Part shown: in pieces, positions 19,712 through 28,516 of the stretch
Layout: every line of letters begins with the position of its first letter
How positions within the stretch are numbered: position 1 is the stretch's first letter
Origin: Pseudomonadota bacterium
GTDB lineage: Bacteria; Pseudomonadota; Gammaproteobacteria; Pseudomonadales; Pseudohongiellaceae
Direction of reading: 5' to 3'
Length of the DNA: 64,000 nucleotides
NCBI GenBank assembly: GCA_027621405.1
Contig: JAQCBT010000004.1
Location: 124,001-188,000 of the forward strand
Program-made: the position numbers and the translations under genes
The notes under the pieces: generated by a model
The model's database searches: none
Told to the model about the DNA's origin: nothing
The model's input: the letters and a program-made list of their open reading frames with translations, nothing else

Positions 19712-20848
19712 ATGCCCACTGATACCGCACCAGGCCAACCGTCCCTGGTTTCTGTTATTTGCCGCACCATAGGCCGTTCCGAGCTGGAGCAGGCGGTAAA
19801 CTCCGTGGCTGCGCAAACCTACTTGCCCATAGAGCTGGTTGTAGTGGACGCCGCCAACAGCGGCATGGATTCCGTGCCGGGTAATTCCGGGCAGCTTTCC
19901 CTGAAGATCGTGAATACCGGCACCGCCCTGCCACGCGCTGATGCCGCCAATGCCGGCATGAAGGCCGCCAGCGGCGACTACTTCATGTTCCTCGACGATG
20001 ATGACTGGATCGCGCCGAAACACATCGCCGGACTGATGGATGCACTGCAATCCGATACCAGTGCACGAGCCGCCTACAGTAACACCCAGCGTACAGATCC
20101 GGACGGCAGCAACCCCGACTACGTGTTCGAGCAGGACTATGATCCCATCATGCTGCTGCGCGACAACTATGTGCCGATTCACGCCATGTTGTTCGAGCGT
20201 TCCCTGTTCGACGAGGGATGCCGCTTCGACAATCGCTTCGATATTTTCGAAGACTGGGACTTCTGGATTCAAGTAAGCCAACTGACCCCTTTCAGACACA
20301 TTCATGAGGTCACTGCCTTCTACCGTGGTGGTGGCGATTCCGAGACCAGTGCCGATGATGTCAATGTGCGTTATGACAACGACTCGGTCATGGGCAAGGC
20401 GCGCATAAAGGTCTTCAACAAGTGGCTCGGCAAGTGGACCGGGGAACAGGTCAACAGCATGCTGGCTTCCCTCGATCAGGGCAGCGTCGTGCCCGGATTG
20501 CACGCACAATTAAAGGAGCTCGATGCCAGACTCAATGCCGAGCATGACACCAACCTACGGCATCAGCAGCAGATCCAGCAACAGGCAGCAGCGCAGGAAA
20601 CACTGCAGCATGAATACAACGTGGCGAAGGGCACGGTAGAAGATCTGCAGATCAAGCTGACCGATCGCGAAGGAAGAATCGGGGAGCTGGAGCAGCACGC
20701 CACGCATCTCGAACGGGATAAGCAGCTGTTGCAGCAACATCTTGAGCAATTGCGGAATTCATTCTCCTGGAAGATTACCGCTCCACTCCGATATCTTCGA
20801 AGATTATTCGTCAACTCCGATACAAAGCAGGGCAACAGCAGCGAGTGA
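19712..20848 (+). CDS. Family 2 glycosyltransferase with C-terminal coiled coil
   Basis: A GT-A fold glycosyltransferase (about residues 8-220): SLVSVICRTIGR start, ELVVVDA, the metal/nucleotide DXD region FLDDDDW (about residue 95) and the acceptor-side acidic pair FEDWDFWIQ. Residues about 265-350 form a Q/E/L-rich coiled coil. The tail carries NSFSWKITAPLRYLRRL, a basic amphipathic motif also found in the next gene, possibly a membrane contact. The sugar and acceptor cannot be told; surface polysaccharide synthesis is inferred. It overlaps the next gene by 4 nt. Confidence 0.87.
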   Translation: MPTDTAPGQPSLVSVICRTIGRSELEQAVNSVAAQTYLPIELVVVDAANSGMDSVPGNSGQLSLKIVNTGTALPRADAANAGMKAASGDYFMFLDDDDWIAPKHIAGLMDALQSDTSARAAYSNTQRTDPDGSNPDYVFEQDYDPIMLLRDNYVPIHAMLFERSLFDEGCRFDNRFDIFEDWDFWIQVSQLTPFRHIHEVTAFYRGGGDSETSADDVNVRYDNDSVMGKARIKVFNKWLGKWTGEQVNSMLASLDQGSVVPGLHAQLKELDARLNAEHDTNLRHQQQIQQQAAAQETLQHEYNVAKGTVEDLQIKLTDREGRIGELEQHATHLERDKQLLQQHLEQLRNSFSWKITAPLRYLRRLFVNSDTKQGNSSE

Positions 20849-23800
20849 TGAGCCAAGCAGCGCCAGCGACATCCGGTGATTCGGCTCCTTACTGCACAAT
20901 CATCATTCCTACCCGCGACCAGCTCCAGTTCCTGAAGACCTGTGTGGATGGCGTGCTTGCCAGTACGGCGGAATTCCCGTTTGAGCTTGTCATCGTCGAC
21001 AACGGCAGCGAACAGCAGGCAACCCTGGATTACCTGCAGTCGATTCGACAGCACGAGCGGGTGCGGGTGCTGGCGTGGCAACAGGAGTTCAATTTCTCCG
21101 CGATCAACAACTTCGCTGTGGAGCATTGCAGCAGCGAGTTGCTGTGCTTCCTGAATAACGACATCGAGATCATTGACACACACTGGCTGAATGAGCTCGC
21201 AGAGATCGCAGCGCGAGACGACGTGGGTGCCGTGGGTTGTCGCCTGCTGTATCCCGACAACAGAATCCAGCACGCCGGAGTGGCCCTGGACGAAGAGTCG
21301 GTAGCCCGCCACATCGCTCTGGGGGAAGCGGCTGACTATTTACAGCAGCAGGGTCTGCTTGGGCCGGTGGCCGTCGACGCTGTCACCGCAGCGTGCATGA
21401 TGATGCGGCGCGAAGTCTTTCAGCGGCTCGGTGGGTTTGACGAGGACAATCTGGCTGTGTCCTACAATGATGTGGATCTGTGCCTGCGTATTACCGAACT
21501 CGGCCTGCCGGTCCTGATGCATCCGGGAGTCGCGCATATCCATCACGAGTCCGTGTCGCGCCAGAGTGATGAACTGGACAGCAACCGCCCGCGTGCACTT
21601 GCCGAGTTCAACTACATGAAAGGCAACTGGGCGCACCGTCTCGCAGGACACAACTACGCGGCGGGGCTGCCTGCCGGGATGCAGGTGCAGGCGGCAATCT
21701 CGGATGACCTCGATCGTGTTATCACACAGACTCTGTCGGGCGCGGAGCAAACGCGGTTGGAAGACCTGCAGGGTGGTCACATCCGGTCGGTTGCGGTACG
21801 CAACACCGCGGGCGATACCTTTCACCAGCTGGAAGTGAAATACAATGAGTTGCAAGCCCATACGCAACGCCTGGAAGAAGCCCATCGCCTGATTGAGAAT
21901 TCCATCTTCTGGCGCATGACGGCGCCACTGCGTGCACTGAGGGACTTGTTGTCCGGACGCGGCAGGAAACAGGGCAAGCAGGCGACAGGGCAACCGCTAG
22001 TGAGGAGTACTGCGCCTGCCGGCGGCGAGCTAAATGCGACAGACATCGACAGCAGGCCTGGCGATCGCAAAGCCGAACATGATGCCGAAGCCAGGCACCT
22101 GCTGGACAAGTTCCTGGCAAGTGACAAGAAGATTCGTTTCCCCGCAGTAGAAAATCCCGAGATATCCATACTGCTGGTGTTTTACAACAACGCACCACTG
22201 AGCCTGCTGTGCCTGCAGTCCATACTCGAACATGGCGATGTCAGCTACGAGGTGATCATCGTCGACAATCACTCCAGCGATGATACCAACGCGCTGCTGG
22301 ACAGGCTGGAGAATGCAACGGTACTTCGCAACGAGGACAACCTGGGTTTCGTCAAGGCGGTGAACCAGGGGGCGAAGCAGGCCAGGGGCAGAACACTGCT
22401 GCTGTTGAACAACGATGCCGAGCTGGAGGCCCAGTGCCTGTCGGCGGCGCTCAGTACCCTGGACTCGGCAGATGACATCGGCGCGGTAGGAGGCAAGATC
22501 AACTTGCTCGATGGCAGCCTGCAGGAAGCAGGCAGCATTATCTGGGCTGACGGCGCCTGCCTCGGCTACGGCCGCCACGGTGACCCCGATGCCGGTGAAT
22601 ACAATTTCCGCCGCGATGTGGACTACTGTTCCGGCGCGTTCCTGTTGTTCAGCACTTCGCTGTTCAATGAGATGGGCGGTTTCGATGAAGCCTATGCGCC
22701 TGCCTACTACGAGGAATCTGATTTCTGTGTGCGACTGTGGGAGCGTGGACTGCGGGTAGTGTATGAGCCCAGGGCGGTTATCACCCATTATGAGTTTGCC
22801 AGCAGCGGAGGTATCAGCGGGGCCTCGAAATTGCAGCAGGAACACCGCCAGATACTCTGCGACAAGCATGCTGATTTTCTGGCGAAGCAAAAAGCGAACG
22901 ACAGTACACGTGCCCTGTATGCACGCACGGCCAATCACTATCCCAATGTGTTGATCATCGACGACCGGGTGCCCTATCCCAGCCTCGGCGCGGGCTATCC
23001 ACGCTGCTGCCACATCCTCAACACCCTGGCCGACATGCCGGTCAACGTGACTTTCTATCCCTTGTTGTATCCCAATGACCGCTGGCAGGACATCCATGAA
23101 ATTCTTCCTGCTGAAACCGAGGTGATCCTGGAGAGAGGCCAGGCGGGCCTGGGCAAGTTCCTTGAGGAGCGGCAGGGCTTCTATCACACCATCATGATCA
23201 GCCGTGTGCACAACATGGAGATCTTCAACGCGGTAATTAAGGAAACACCCGCGGTCGTGGATGGCTGCCGCATTGTCTATGACGCCGAGGCCGTTACCGC
23301 CCCCCGAGAAGTCCTGCGCCGTCGGTTGTGGGGCGAACAGGTCAGCAGCGAAGAAGAACAGCGCTTGATTGAAACCGAACTACAGCAGGCGAAGGATGCC
23401 GACTGCGTGCTGGCGGTTTCCGAACAGGAGTCCGAACTGTATCGGCAACAGGGCATCGACAATACCGCCGTGCTCGGCCACACCATGGCGGTGCGCGCGT
23501 CGGCCAGTTCGTTTGCGCAGCGGCATGGGCTGCTGTTTGTGGGCGCACTGCGTGACGAGGGTTCGCCCAATGTAGATTCGCTGCTGTGGTTCCTGGTGAA
23601 TTGCCTGCCCCGTATAGAGCAGGCCCTGCCCGACACCCGCCTCTATGTAGTCGGCGACAACACCGCACCCTCACTGGCCACGGTGGTGAAGGACAACGTG
23701 GTCTTCACCGGACGGCTGGATTCCATCGCAGAAATCTACGAGCAGTGTCGCGTCTTCATCGCGCCTACCCGCTTTGCCGCAGGTATTCCACACAAGATTC

Positions 23801-24063
23801 ACGAAGCCGCGGGCAATGGCATACCTTCGGTTGCCACGTCACTGCTGGCGAGACAGCTTGGATGGAATGATGGCAAGGAATTGTTGGTAGCCGATAGCGC
23901 CGAACTCTTCGCCAGCCAATGTTTGCAACTGCTTGGCGATGAAACCCTGTGGAAGCAAATCCAGCAAGGAGGTCTGCAGGCGGTCGGCCGGGATTGTTCC
24001 GATGAGAATTTCCGGCGCAGCCTGGCCCATGCGCTGCAACTGGACGTGGAAGCACAGGCCTGA
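20845..24063 (+). CDS. Three-domain glycosyltransferase (GT2-GT2-GT4)
   Basis: A 1072-residue protein with three catalytic modules. Module 1 (about residues 10-235) is GT2: TIIIPTRDQ, ELVIVDNGS, CFLNNDIEI and GGFDEDNLAVSYNDVDLC. A coiled-coil linker with the motif ENSIFWRMTAPLRALRDLL follows (about 325-375). Module 2 (about 430-680) is a second GT2: ISILLVFYNN, VIIVDNHSSDD, LLLNNDAEL and CSGAFLLFSTSLF. Module 3 (about 700-1070) resembles GT4: SLGAGYPRCCHIL, LLFVGALRDEGSPNVDSL, VFTGRLDSIAEIYEQCRVFIAP and AAGIPHKIHEAAGNGIP. Such proteins build repeating surface glycans. The start overlaps the previous gene's stop by 4 nt, so the pair is coupled. Confidence 0.9.
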   Translation: MMSQAAPATSGDSAPYCTIIIPTRDQLQFLKTCVDGVLASTAEFPFELVIVDNGSEQQATLDYLQSIRQHERVRVLAWQQEFNFSAINNFAVEHCSSELLCFLNNDIEIIDTHWLNELAEIAARDDVGAVGCRLLYPDNRIQHAGVALDEESVARHIALGEAADYLQQQGLLGPVAVDAVTAACMMMRREVFQRLGGFDEDNLAVSYNDVDLCLRITELGLPVLMHPGVAHIHHESVSRQSDELDSNRPRALAEFNYMKGNWAHRLAGHNYAAGLPAGMQVQAAISDDLDRVITQTLSGAEQTRLEDLQGGHIRSVAVRNTAGDTFHQLEVKYNELQAHTQRLEEAHRLIENSIFWRMTAPLRALRDLLSGRGRKQGKQATGQPLVRSTAPAGGELNATDIDSRPGDRKAEHDAEARHLLDKFLASDKKIRFPAVENPEISILLVFYNNAPLSLLCLQSILEHGDVSYEVIIVDNHSSDDTNALLDRLENATVLRNEDNLGFVKAVNQGAKQARGRTLLLLNNDAELEAQCLSAALSTLDSADDIGAVGGKINLLDGSLQEAGSIIWADGACLGYGRHGDPDAGEYNFRRDVDYCSGAFLLFSTSLFNEMGGFDEAYAPAYYEESDFCVRLWERGLRVVYEPRAVITHYEFASSGGISGASKLQQEHRQILCDKHADFLAKQKANDSTRALYARTANHYPNVLIIDDRVPYPSLGAGYPRCCHILNTLADMPVNVTFYPLLYPNDRWQDIHEILPAETEVILERGQAGLGKFLEERQGFYHTIMISRVHNMEIFNAVIKETPAVVDGCRIVYDAEAVTAPREVLRRRLWGEQVSSEEEQRLIETELQQAKDADCVLAVSEQESELYRQQGIDNTAVLGHTMAVRASASSFAQRHGLLFVGALRDEGSPNVDSLLWFLVNCLPRIEQALPDTRLYVVGDNTAPSLATVVKDNVVFTGRLDSIAEIYEQCRVFIAPTRFAAGIPHKIHEAAGNGIPSVATSLLARQLGWNDGKELLVADSAELFASQCLQLLGDETLWKQIQQGGLQAVGRDCSDENFRRSLAHALQLDVEAQA

Positions 24064-24086
24064 ACGACCTGCATGCCTGCGGCGTA

Positions 24087-25019
24087 TCAGTAGCGTCGGG
24101 CCCGGCGATAATAGATGCGTTGCAGGGTCCCCATTTGCACGTCCATTTTTGCCGCCAGTCGCAGTCCACGCCGTTGGTGCGGCGTCAACTCATCGCCATA
24201 CCGGGCCATGAAATCCCGGGCTTGTCGTGCCACTTCCCATAGATGCTTGTTGGGTTGCAGATGCAGCAGCCGGGTCCAGAATCCTGGCTGCGTTGCGACC
24301 GCCTGTTTGTGCTCCTTGGCGCCGATGGTATTGCGGCCATGCTGGCGGTAGTGAATGAGTGCCTGGTCCAGGTACACCACCTTGCCGAAGGCCGCGGCCA
24401 CCAGTGCCAGCCACCAGTCATGCATGATGGCATTGGCAGATACCGGCAGACTCTTGCGCGCCAGTGCCTCGTTGATCAACGCGGTACAACCGGTAACCAG
24501 ATTGCTGATCACCATCTGGTTGAAACCATTGCGGGTGGTTTCCAGTCCCTGGTAGCGGGCCAGCGAGGGCGCTACCGGTTGCAGTGTGTCCGACACCACC
24601 TGCAGGTCGCTGTGCACGAGGACCGGTATAGCGTGGTTTCCCTGCTCGGCCTCGAGCATTGCCTGCCATTCGGTCTCCACCTTCTGCGGATACCACACAT
24701 CATCCTGGTCACAGAACAGCATATAGGCGGACTCGAGTCCCAGCTCCGCCTTGTGTTGCAGCACATGGTTCACAAGAAATGCGAAACTGTCGCGGGCGCC
24801 GAGGTTGCCGGACTCCGATTCGACAAGCTGTAGCCTATCCGGTTCTCGAGATTTGTAATCACCTAGAACGGCCAGCGTGTTGTCGCTGGAACCATCGTCC
24901 CGCACCACCACGACAAAATCTTCATAGGTCTGGGTGAACAGGGAATCCAGTTGCTCGGCGAGGAAGTTGGCTCCGTTCCAGGTGGAGAGCAGGATGGCGA
25001 GTCGTGGCTTTACCGTCAT
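24087..25019 (-). CDS. Family 2 glycosyltransferase
   Basis: A 310-residue GT-A enzyme: LAILLSTWNGANFLAEQLDSLFTQTYEDFVVVVRDDGSSDNT at the N-terminus is a textbook GT2 start, and FCDQDDVWYPQK is its DXD region (about residue 95). The C-terminal half contains the DWWLALVAAAFG and LIHYRQHG segments common in rhamnosyl- and related transferases. Six bp separate it from the next reverse-strand glycosyltransferase, so the two are probably co-transcribed. The donor is not predictable from sequence. Confidence 0.88.
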   Translation of the reverse strand: MTVKPRLAILLSTWNGANFLAEQLDSLFTQTYEDFVVVVRDDGSSDNTLAVLGDYKSREPDRLQLVESESGNLGARDSFAFLVNHVLQHKAELGLESAYMLFCDQDDVWYPQKVETEWQAMLEAEQGNHAIPVLVHSDLQVVSDTLQPVAPSLARYQGLETTRNGFNQMVISNLVTGCTALINEALARKSLPVSANAIMHDWWLALVAAAFGKVVYLDQALIHYRQHGRNTIGAKEHKQAVATQPGFWTRLLHLQPNKHLWEVARQARDFMARYGDELTPHQRRGLRLAAKMDVQMGTLQRIYYRRARRY

Positions 25020-25025
25020 GGGCGA

Positions 25026-25937
25026 TCAGGTCAGTGACTTCGCGTCCCGGATCCCGGAGCGAATGTTATGCCAGTACTGCTTGCGGTCGTGGGAAGAGAG
25101 AATAAGCCAGCTGGCTTTAATAAAGAAGCGTACCCGATCCCTTATCTTCCAGCCCAGGGGTGAGTACTTCATTCCATACAGATGGGTACGATTGCGGCTG
25201 GAGTAGTAGGTACGGGATGGATTGTGCTGCGCCATGATACCGGCCCGCACCAGGGGATTCAGGCTGCGCTCACCGATGGCATGGTAGAGCACGGCACCGT
25301 CGGTGCCGACGAGGTCGAAGCCCAGTGACTTGGCGCGGAAGCACCACTCCAGGTCCACGTTGTCGATGAAGTAGCTCTCCTTCATGTCGCCGATAGCATC
25401 GAGATGTTTGGCGATGACCAGGGTGCCGGAGGTGATCAGGAAGTCGGCGAGAAAATGTTTGGTGGTATGGGCGAAGTGGCGATCGGAGCGCAACATGAGT
25501 CTGTTGAACAGCTTGAAGGGCGTCTGCCGCATGGTCTGGGGATTGATGATCCTCGGCCCCACCGCGGCGATGCCATTCTCGCTGTATTGCACGGCGTCTT
25601 TATAGGACGCAATCATACGTTCAATGAACAGGTCGCACAGGCTGCTGTCCTGGTCGAACAGGAAGATGTATTCGTAACCGGCTTCACGGCCCAGCCTGAT
25701 GCCGATGTTCAGCGCCCTGGCCAGGCCCTCATTGTTCTCCAGTCGCAGCAGTTGCTGGCAGCGCTCATACACGGTGATGGATTTCTCCAGCTTCTCGATC
25801 TGCGGCGAGCCATTGTCTATGACGATGAAGTCGGTCTCCTTGTTGAGCTGACCCAACAACTTCAGCAGTGCGGTCAGTTCTGGTTTGTAGGTGACGACGA
25901 TGGCGTAGCTCTTTGCATTGGGGCGCTGTTTAGCCAT
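25026..25937 (-). CDS. Rhamnosyltransferase-like family 2 glycosyltransferase
   Basis: A 303-residue GT2 protein that resembles RfbN/WbbL-type rhamnosyltransferases: AIVVTYKPE start, TDFIVIDNGS, NNEGLARALNIGIRLG, the DXD-like FLFDQDSS (about residue 100) and FIDNVDLEWCFRAKSLG (about residue 195). The C-terminus carries aromatic and basic residues (YYSSRNRTHL). Rhamnose specificity is an inference from overall resemblance. It lies 6 bp upstream of the preceding reverse-strand glycosyltransferase, and a small membrane protein gene ends 6 bp before it. Confidence 0.87.
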   Translation of the reverse strand: MAKQRPNAKSYAIVVTYKPELTALLKLLGQLNKETDFIVIDNGSPQIEKLEKSITVYERCQQLLRLENNEGLARALNIGIRLGREAGYEYIFLFDQDSSLCDLFIERMIASYKDAVQYSENGIAAVGPRIINPQTMRQTPFKLFNRLMLRSDRHFAHTTKHFLADFLITSGTLVIAKHLDAIGDMKESYFIDNVDLEWCFRAKSLGFDLVGTDGAVLYHAIGERSLNPLVRAGIMAQHNPSRTYYSSRNRTHLYGMKYSPLGWKIRDRVRFFIKASWLILSSHDRKQYWHNIRSGIRDAKSLT

Positions 25938-25943
25938 GAGCGA

Positions 25944-26453
25944 TCACGCTTCCCCGGGCACTTCGAGAGGCACATTCAGGCCGGGCTTGCCCTGGCCCAG
26001 CGCGACCATGAAGTAGGCGATCGATCCGATGCCGATGGTCAGGCCAACCACCACTCCCGCATCCACGATGCCGCGCCAGGGCTGGGGCAACATGCGCGCC
26101 ACGATCACGAAGCACACCACCATCAGGGTCAGTCCAACGGAAAGCAACTGGCGCTTGCGGGTGGCGTGGATATAGCCCATGCAGAACAGCGGGGCCAGGA
26201 CGATGTGGCTGGGTCGGGGATTCTGGTGCAGGTAGTGGGCACGCGCTACCACCCGTGGCGCGAAGCCAAGATGGAAACCCTTGTATCCTTCTGCATAGGC
26301 CATGTACACAACACTGAACAGGAGTGCAGCAAGCTGCGCGGTGGTGAGGGTGATCTCGCGCAATTCCAGCGCCATGGGCGCCAACCGGTAGATGGCGAAA
26401 GACAGCAGCAGAATCACGCCGCCGATTCCCCATGAATAGCCTAAAGCCCGCAA
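25944..26453 (-). CDS. Unknown multi-pass membrane protein
   Basis: I do not recognise this 169-residue protein. It has about four hydrophobic segments (about residues 10-28, 40-58, 100-120 and 130-152) and a periplasm- or cytoplasm-exposed middle section with several His, Arg and Tyr residues (RVVARAHYLHQNPRPSH). The frame opens with TTG and no in-frame ATG is near, so the start is uncertain. It is the first gene of a tight reverse-strand set with two glycosyltransferases, which suggests a role in surface glycan export or lipid-linked sugar handling, by context only. Confidence 0.6.
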   Translation of the reverse strand: MRALGYSWGIGGVILLLSFAIYRLAPMALELREITLTTAQLAALLFSVVYMAYAEGYKGFHLGFAPRVVARAHYLHQNPRPSHIVLAPLFCMGYIHATRKRQLLSVGLTLMVVCFVIVARMLPQPWRGIVDAGVVVGLTIGIGSIAYFMVALGQGKPGLNVPLEVPGEA

Positions 26454-26523
26454 GTTACAACACCACTACAGTAGAAACCCGCTATTATAAACCGGAATGG
26501 CCGCAATCACCGAGCGCCGAGGT

Positions 26524-26548
26524 ACTGGCGTCGCCTTGAAACGCCAGT
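26524..26548. promoter_or_regulatory. Perfect palindrome upstream of gshB
   Basis: ACTGGCGT and ACGCCAGT (8-bp arms, 9-bp centre) flank the region just before TATGAT (26554-26559), a plausible -10 of gshB. The symmetry suits a repressor site or a short hairpin in the leader. No T-tract follows on either strand, so it is not a standard terminator. Confidence 0.3.
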
Positions 26549-26639
26549 TAGGCTATGATTTCGCTGCATTTCCGGGGCAGCAGCCCCCGCCCTTTCGCAG
26601 AGTGCCCGATTCAGCACCGAACCCGATACGAGACCGACT

Positions 26640-27602
26640 ATGACAGTAAAACTGGGTGTCGTGATGGACCCTATCGAGACCATCACCGTGAAGAAAGACA
26701 CAACCCTGGCCATGATGCTGGCGGCACAGCGCCGCGGCTGGCAGGTCTTCTACATGCTGCAGAGCAATCTGTATTCAGACCAGGGCGTCAGTCGCGCCCT
26801 GATGACCCTGATCAATGTACGCGACGACCCGGATGACTGGTTCGAATACGGTGAATGCAGCGACCAGGCCCTGGGCGAGTTGGATGTAATCCTCATGCGT
26901 AAGGATCCGCCCTTCAACATCGACTACATCTATTCTACCTACCTGCTGGAGCAGGCCGAACAACAGGGCACCCTGGTACTGAACAAGCCGCAGAGCCTGC
27001 GGGACTGTAACGAGAAGCTGTTCGCCACCCAGTTTCCCCAGTGCTGCCCCGAATTCCTGGTCTCCGCCAACAAGGAAAAGCTAAAGGCTTTCCATGAATT
27101 GCACGAAGACGCTATATATAAGCCACTGGATGGCATGGGTGGCTCTTCCATCTTCCGGGTAAAGAAGGACGATCCCAATCTCAGCGTGGTGATCGAGACC
27201 CTGACCCTGGAAGGCAAGCGCCAGATCATGGCGCAGAACTACCTGCCGGATATCGCCAAGGGCGACAAGCGCATCCTGATGATCGACGGCAAGCCGGTGG
27301 AGTACTGCCTGGCACGTATTCCCGCCTCCGGCGAGTTGCGGGGCAACCTGGCGGCCGGTGGCAGCGGTGTCACCCAGCCCATCACGGACCGGGATCGCTG
27401 GATCTGTGAACAGGTCGGCCCAACCCTGAAAGAAAAGGGATTAGTCTTTGTGGGCCTGGACGTGATCGGTGACTATCTCACCGAGATCAATGTCACCAGC
27501 CCTACCTGTGTCAGGGAGATCGACAGGGCCCAGGGCCTCGACATCGCCGGTGACCTGATGGACTGCATACACGAGAAACTGCAGGCCAGGCATATTGGCT
27601 AA
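26640..27602 (+). CDS. gshB: Glutathione synthetase
   Basis: ATP-grasp ligase joining gamma-glutamylcysteine and glycine. The 320 residues match the family: VMDPIETITVKKDTTLAMMLAAQ start, LMRKDPPFNIDYIYSTYLLE, NKPQSLRDCNEKLF, the ATP-binding KPLDGMGGSSIFR and the C-terminal GLDVIGDYLTEINVTSPTC. It opens the gshB-tonB-yqgE-ruvX set found in pseudomonads. The upstream region has a palindrome and a possible -10 (TATGAT at 26554). Confidence 0.98.
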   Translation: MTVKLGVVMDPIETITVKKDTTLAMMLAAQRRGWQVFYMLQSNLYSDQGVSRALMTLINVRDDPDDWFEYGECSDQALGELDVILMRKDPPFNIDYIYSTYLLEQAEQQGTLVLNKPQSLRDCNEKLFATQFPQCCPEFLVSANKEKLKAFHELHEDAIYKPLDGMGGSSIFRVKKDDPNLSVVIETLTLEGKRQIMAQNYLPDIAKGDKRILMIDGKPVEYCLARIPASGELRGNLAAGGSGVTQPITDRDRWICEQVGPTLKEKGLVFVGLDVIGDYLTEINVTSPTCVREIDRAQGLDIAGDLMDCIHEKLQARHIG

Positions 27603-27625
27603 CATTAACCCACGATGGTGAGCAG

Positions 27626-28501
27626 GTGGCTGTAGAAGACGAAGAACTATCCAGGGAACGATTCGGTTTCACCGTGTTCCTCTCGGCCTGTTTCCACGCC
27701 ATCATCGTGTTTGGTGTGGGCTTCAGCTACCTTGGCGAATTGAACAGCGAACCGGCGCTGGAAGTCACCATGGCCCAGTACCGTAGCGAGGTGGCACCGG
27801 ACGATGCCGACTTCATCGCCCAGGAGAACCAGATCGGCAGCGGCACCCTGGACGAGGCCGCAGCCCCCAGCACCCCCTTCGAGTCCGACTTCAACGCCGA
27901 CCAGATCCAGGAAGTGGTGCCCGTCCCGCAGGCGCCACAGATCGTTAACGAGGTGCAGCAACAGGATGTGGCCGTCATCGCCAGCATCGAAGACGATGAC
28001 CAGGTAAACCAGAGACTGGAAGAAGTGGAGCCCGAGGAAGAGCAACCGGTAGCCGAGGAAGTCTCCCAGGAAGAACTCAGCCTCGCCATCGCCAGCCTGC
28101 AGGCGCAACTGGACAGGCAACGTCAGGAATATGCACGGCGCCCACGCAAATACACCATCTCTTCCGCCTCAACAAGAAGGAGCCAGGACGCACAGTATCT
28201 GGACAACTGGCGACGGCGCATCGAGGCGGTGGGCAATATCAATTATCCCAACGAGGCGCGACGCCAGCAGATTTACGGCAGTGTGCGCATGATGGTGGCA
28301 CTGCGTCCCACCGGTGAAGTACAGGAGATTCGCATCCTGCAATCCTCCGGCGAGCTCGTCCTCGATCAGGCTGCCGTGGAAATCGTCAATCTCGCCGCAC
28401 CCTTCCAGCCTTTTCCGGAGGAATTGCGGGCCGAAGCTGATATACTGGAAATCATTCGCACGTTCCGTTTCCACGAAGGTAATGCCTTAAGCAGCTACTG
28501 A
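27626..28501 (+). CDS. TonB family protein
   Basis: Energy transducer type: a short cytoplasmic start, one membrane anchor (about residues 13-36, FGFTVFLSACFHAIIVFGVGF, which keeps the His of TonB-type anchors), a periplasmic linker and a C-terminal TonB domain (about residues 195-285: YPNEARRQQIYGSVRMMVALRPTG, LDQAAVEIVNLAAPFQPFP). The linker is acidic and glutamine-rich instead of the Pro-Lys-rich linker of classical TonB. The start is GTG; an ATG 12 nt upstream is out of frame. No exbB/exbD is nearby. It keeps the conserved position between gshB and yqgE. Confidence 0.88.
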   Translation: MAVEDEELSRERFGFTVFLSACFHAIIVFGVGFSYLGELNSEPALEVTMAQYRSEVAPDDADFIAQENQIGSGTLDEAAAPSTPFESDFNADQIQEVVPVPQAPQIVNEVQQQDVAVIASIEDDDQVNQRLEEVEPEEEQPVAEEVSQEELSLAIASLQAQLDRQRQEYARRPRKYTISSASTRRSQDAQYLDNWRRRIEAVGNINYPNEARRQQIYGSVRMMVALRPTGEVQEIRILQSSGELVLDQAAVEIVNLAAPFQPFPEELRAEADILEIIRTFRFHEGNALSSY

Positions 28502-28516
28502 GGTAGCGCTCACCCA

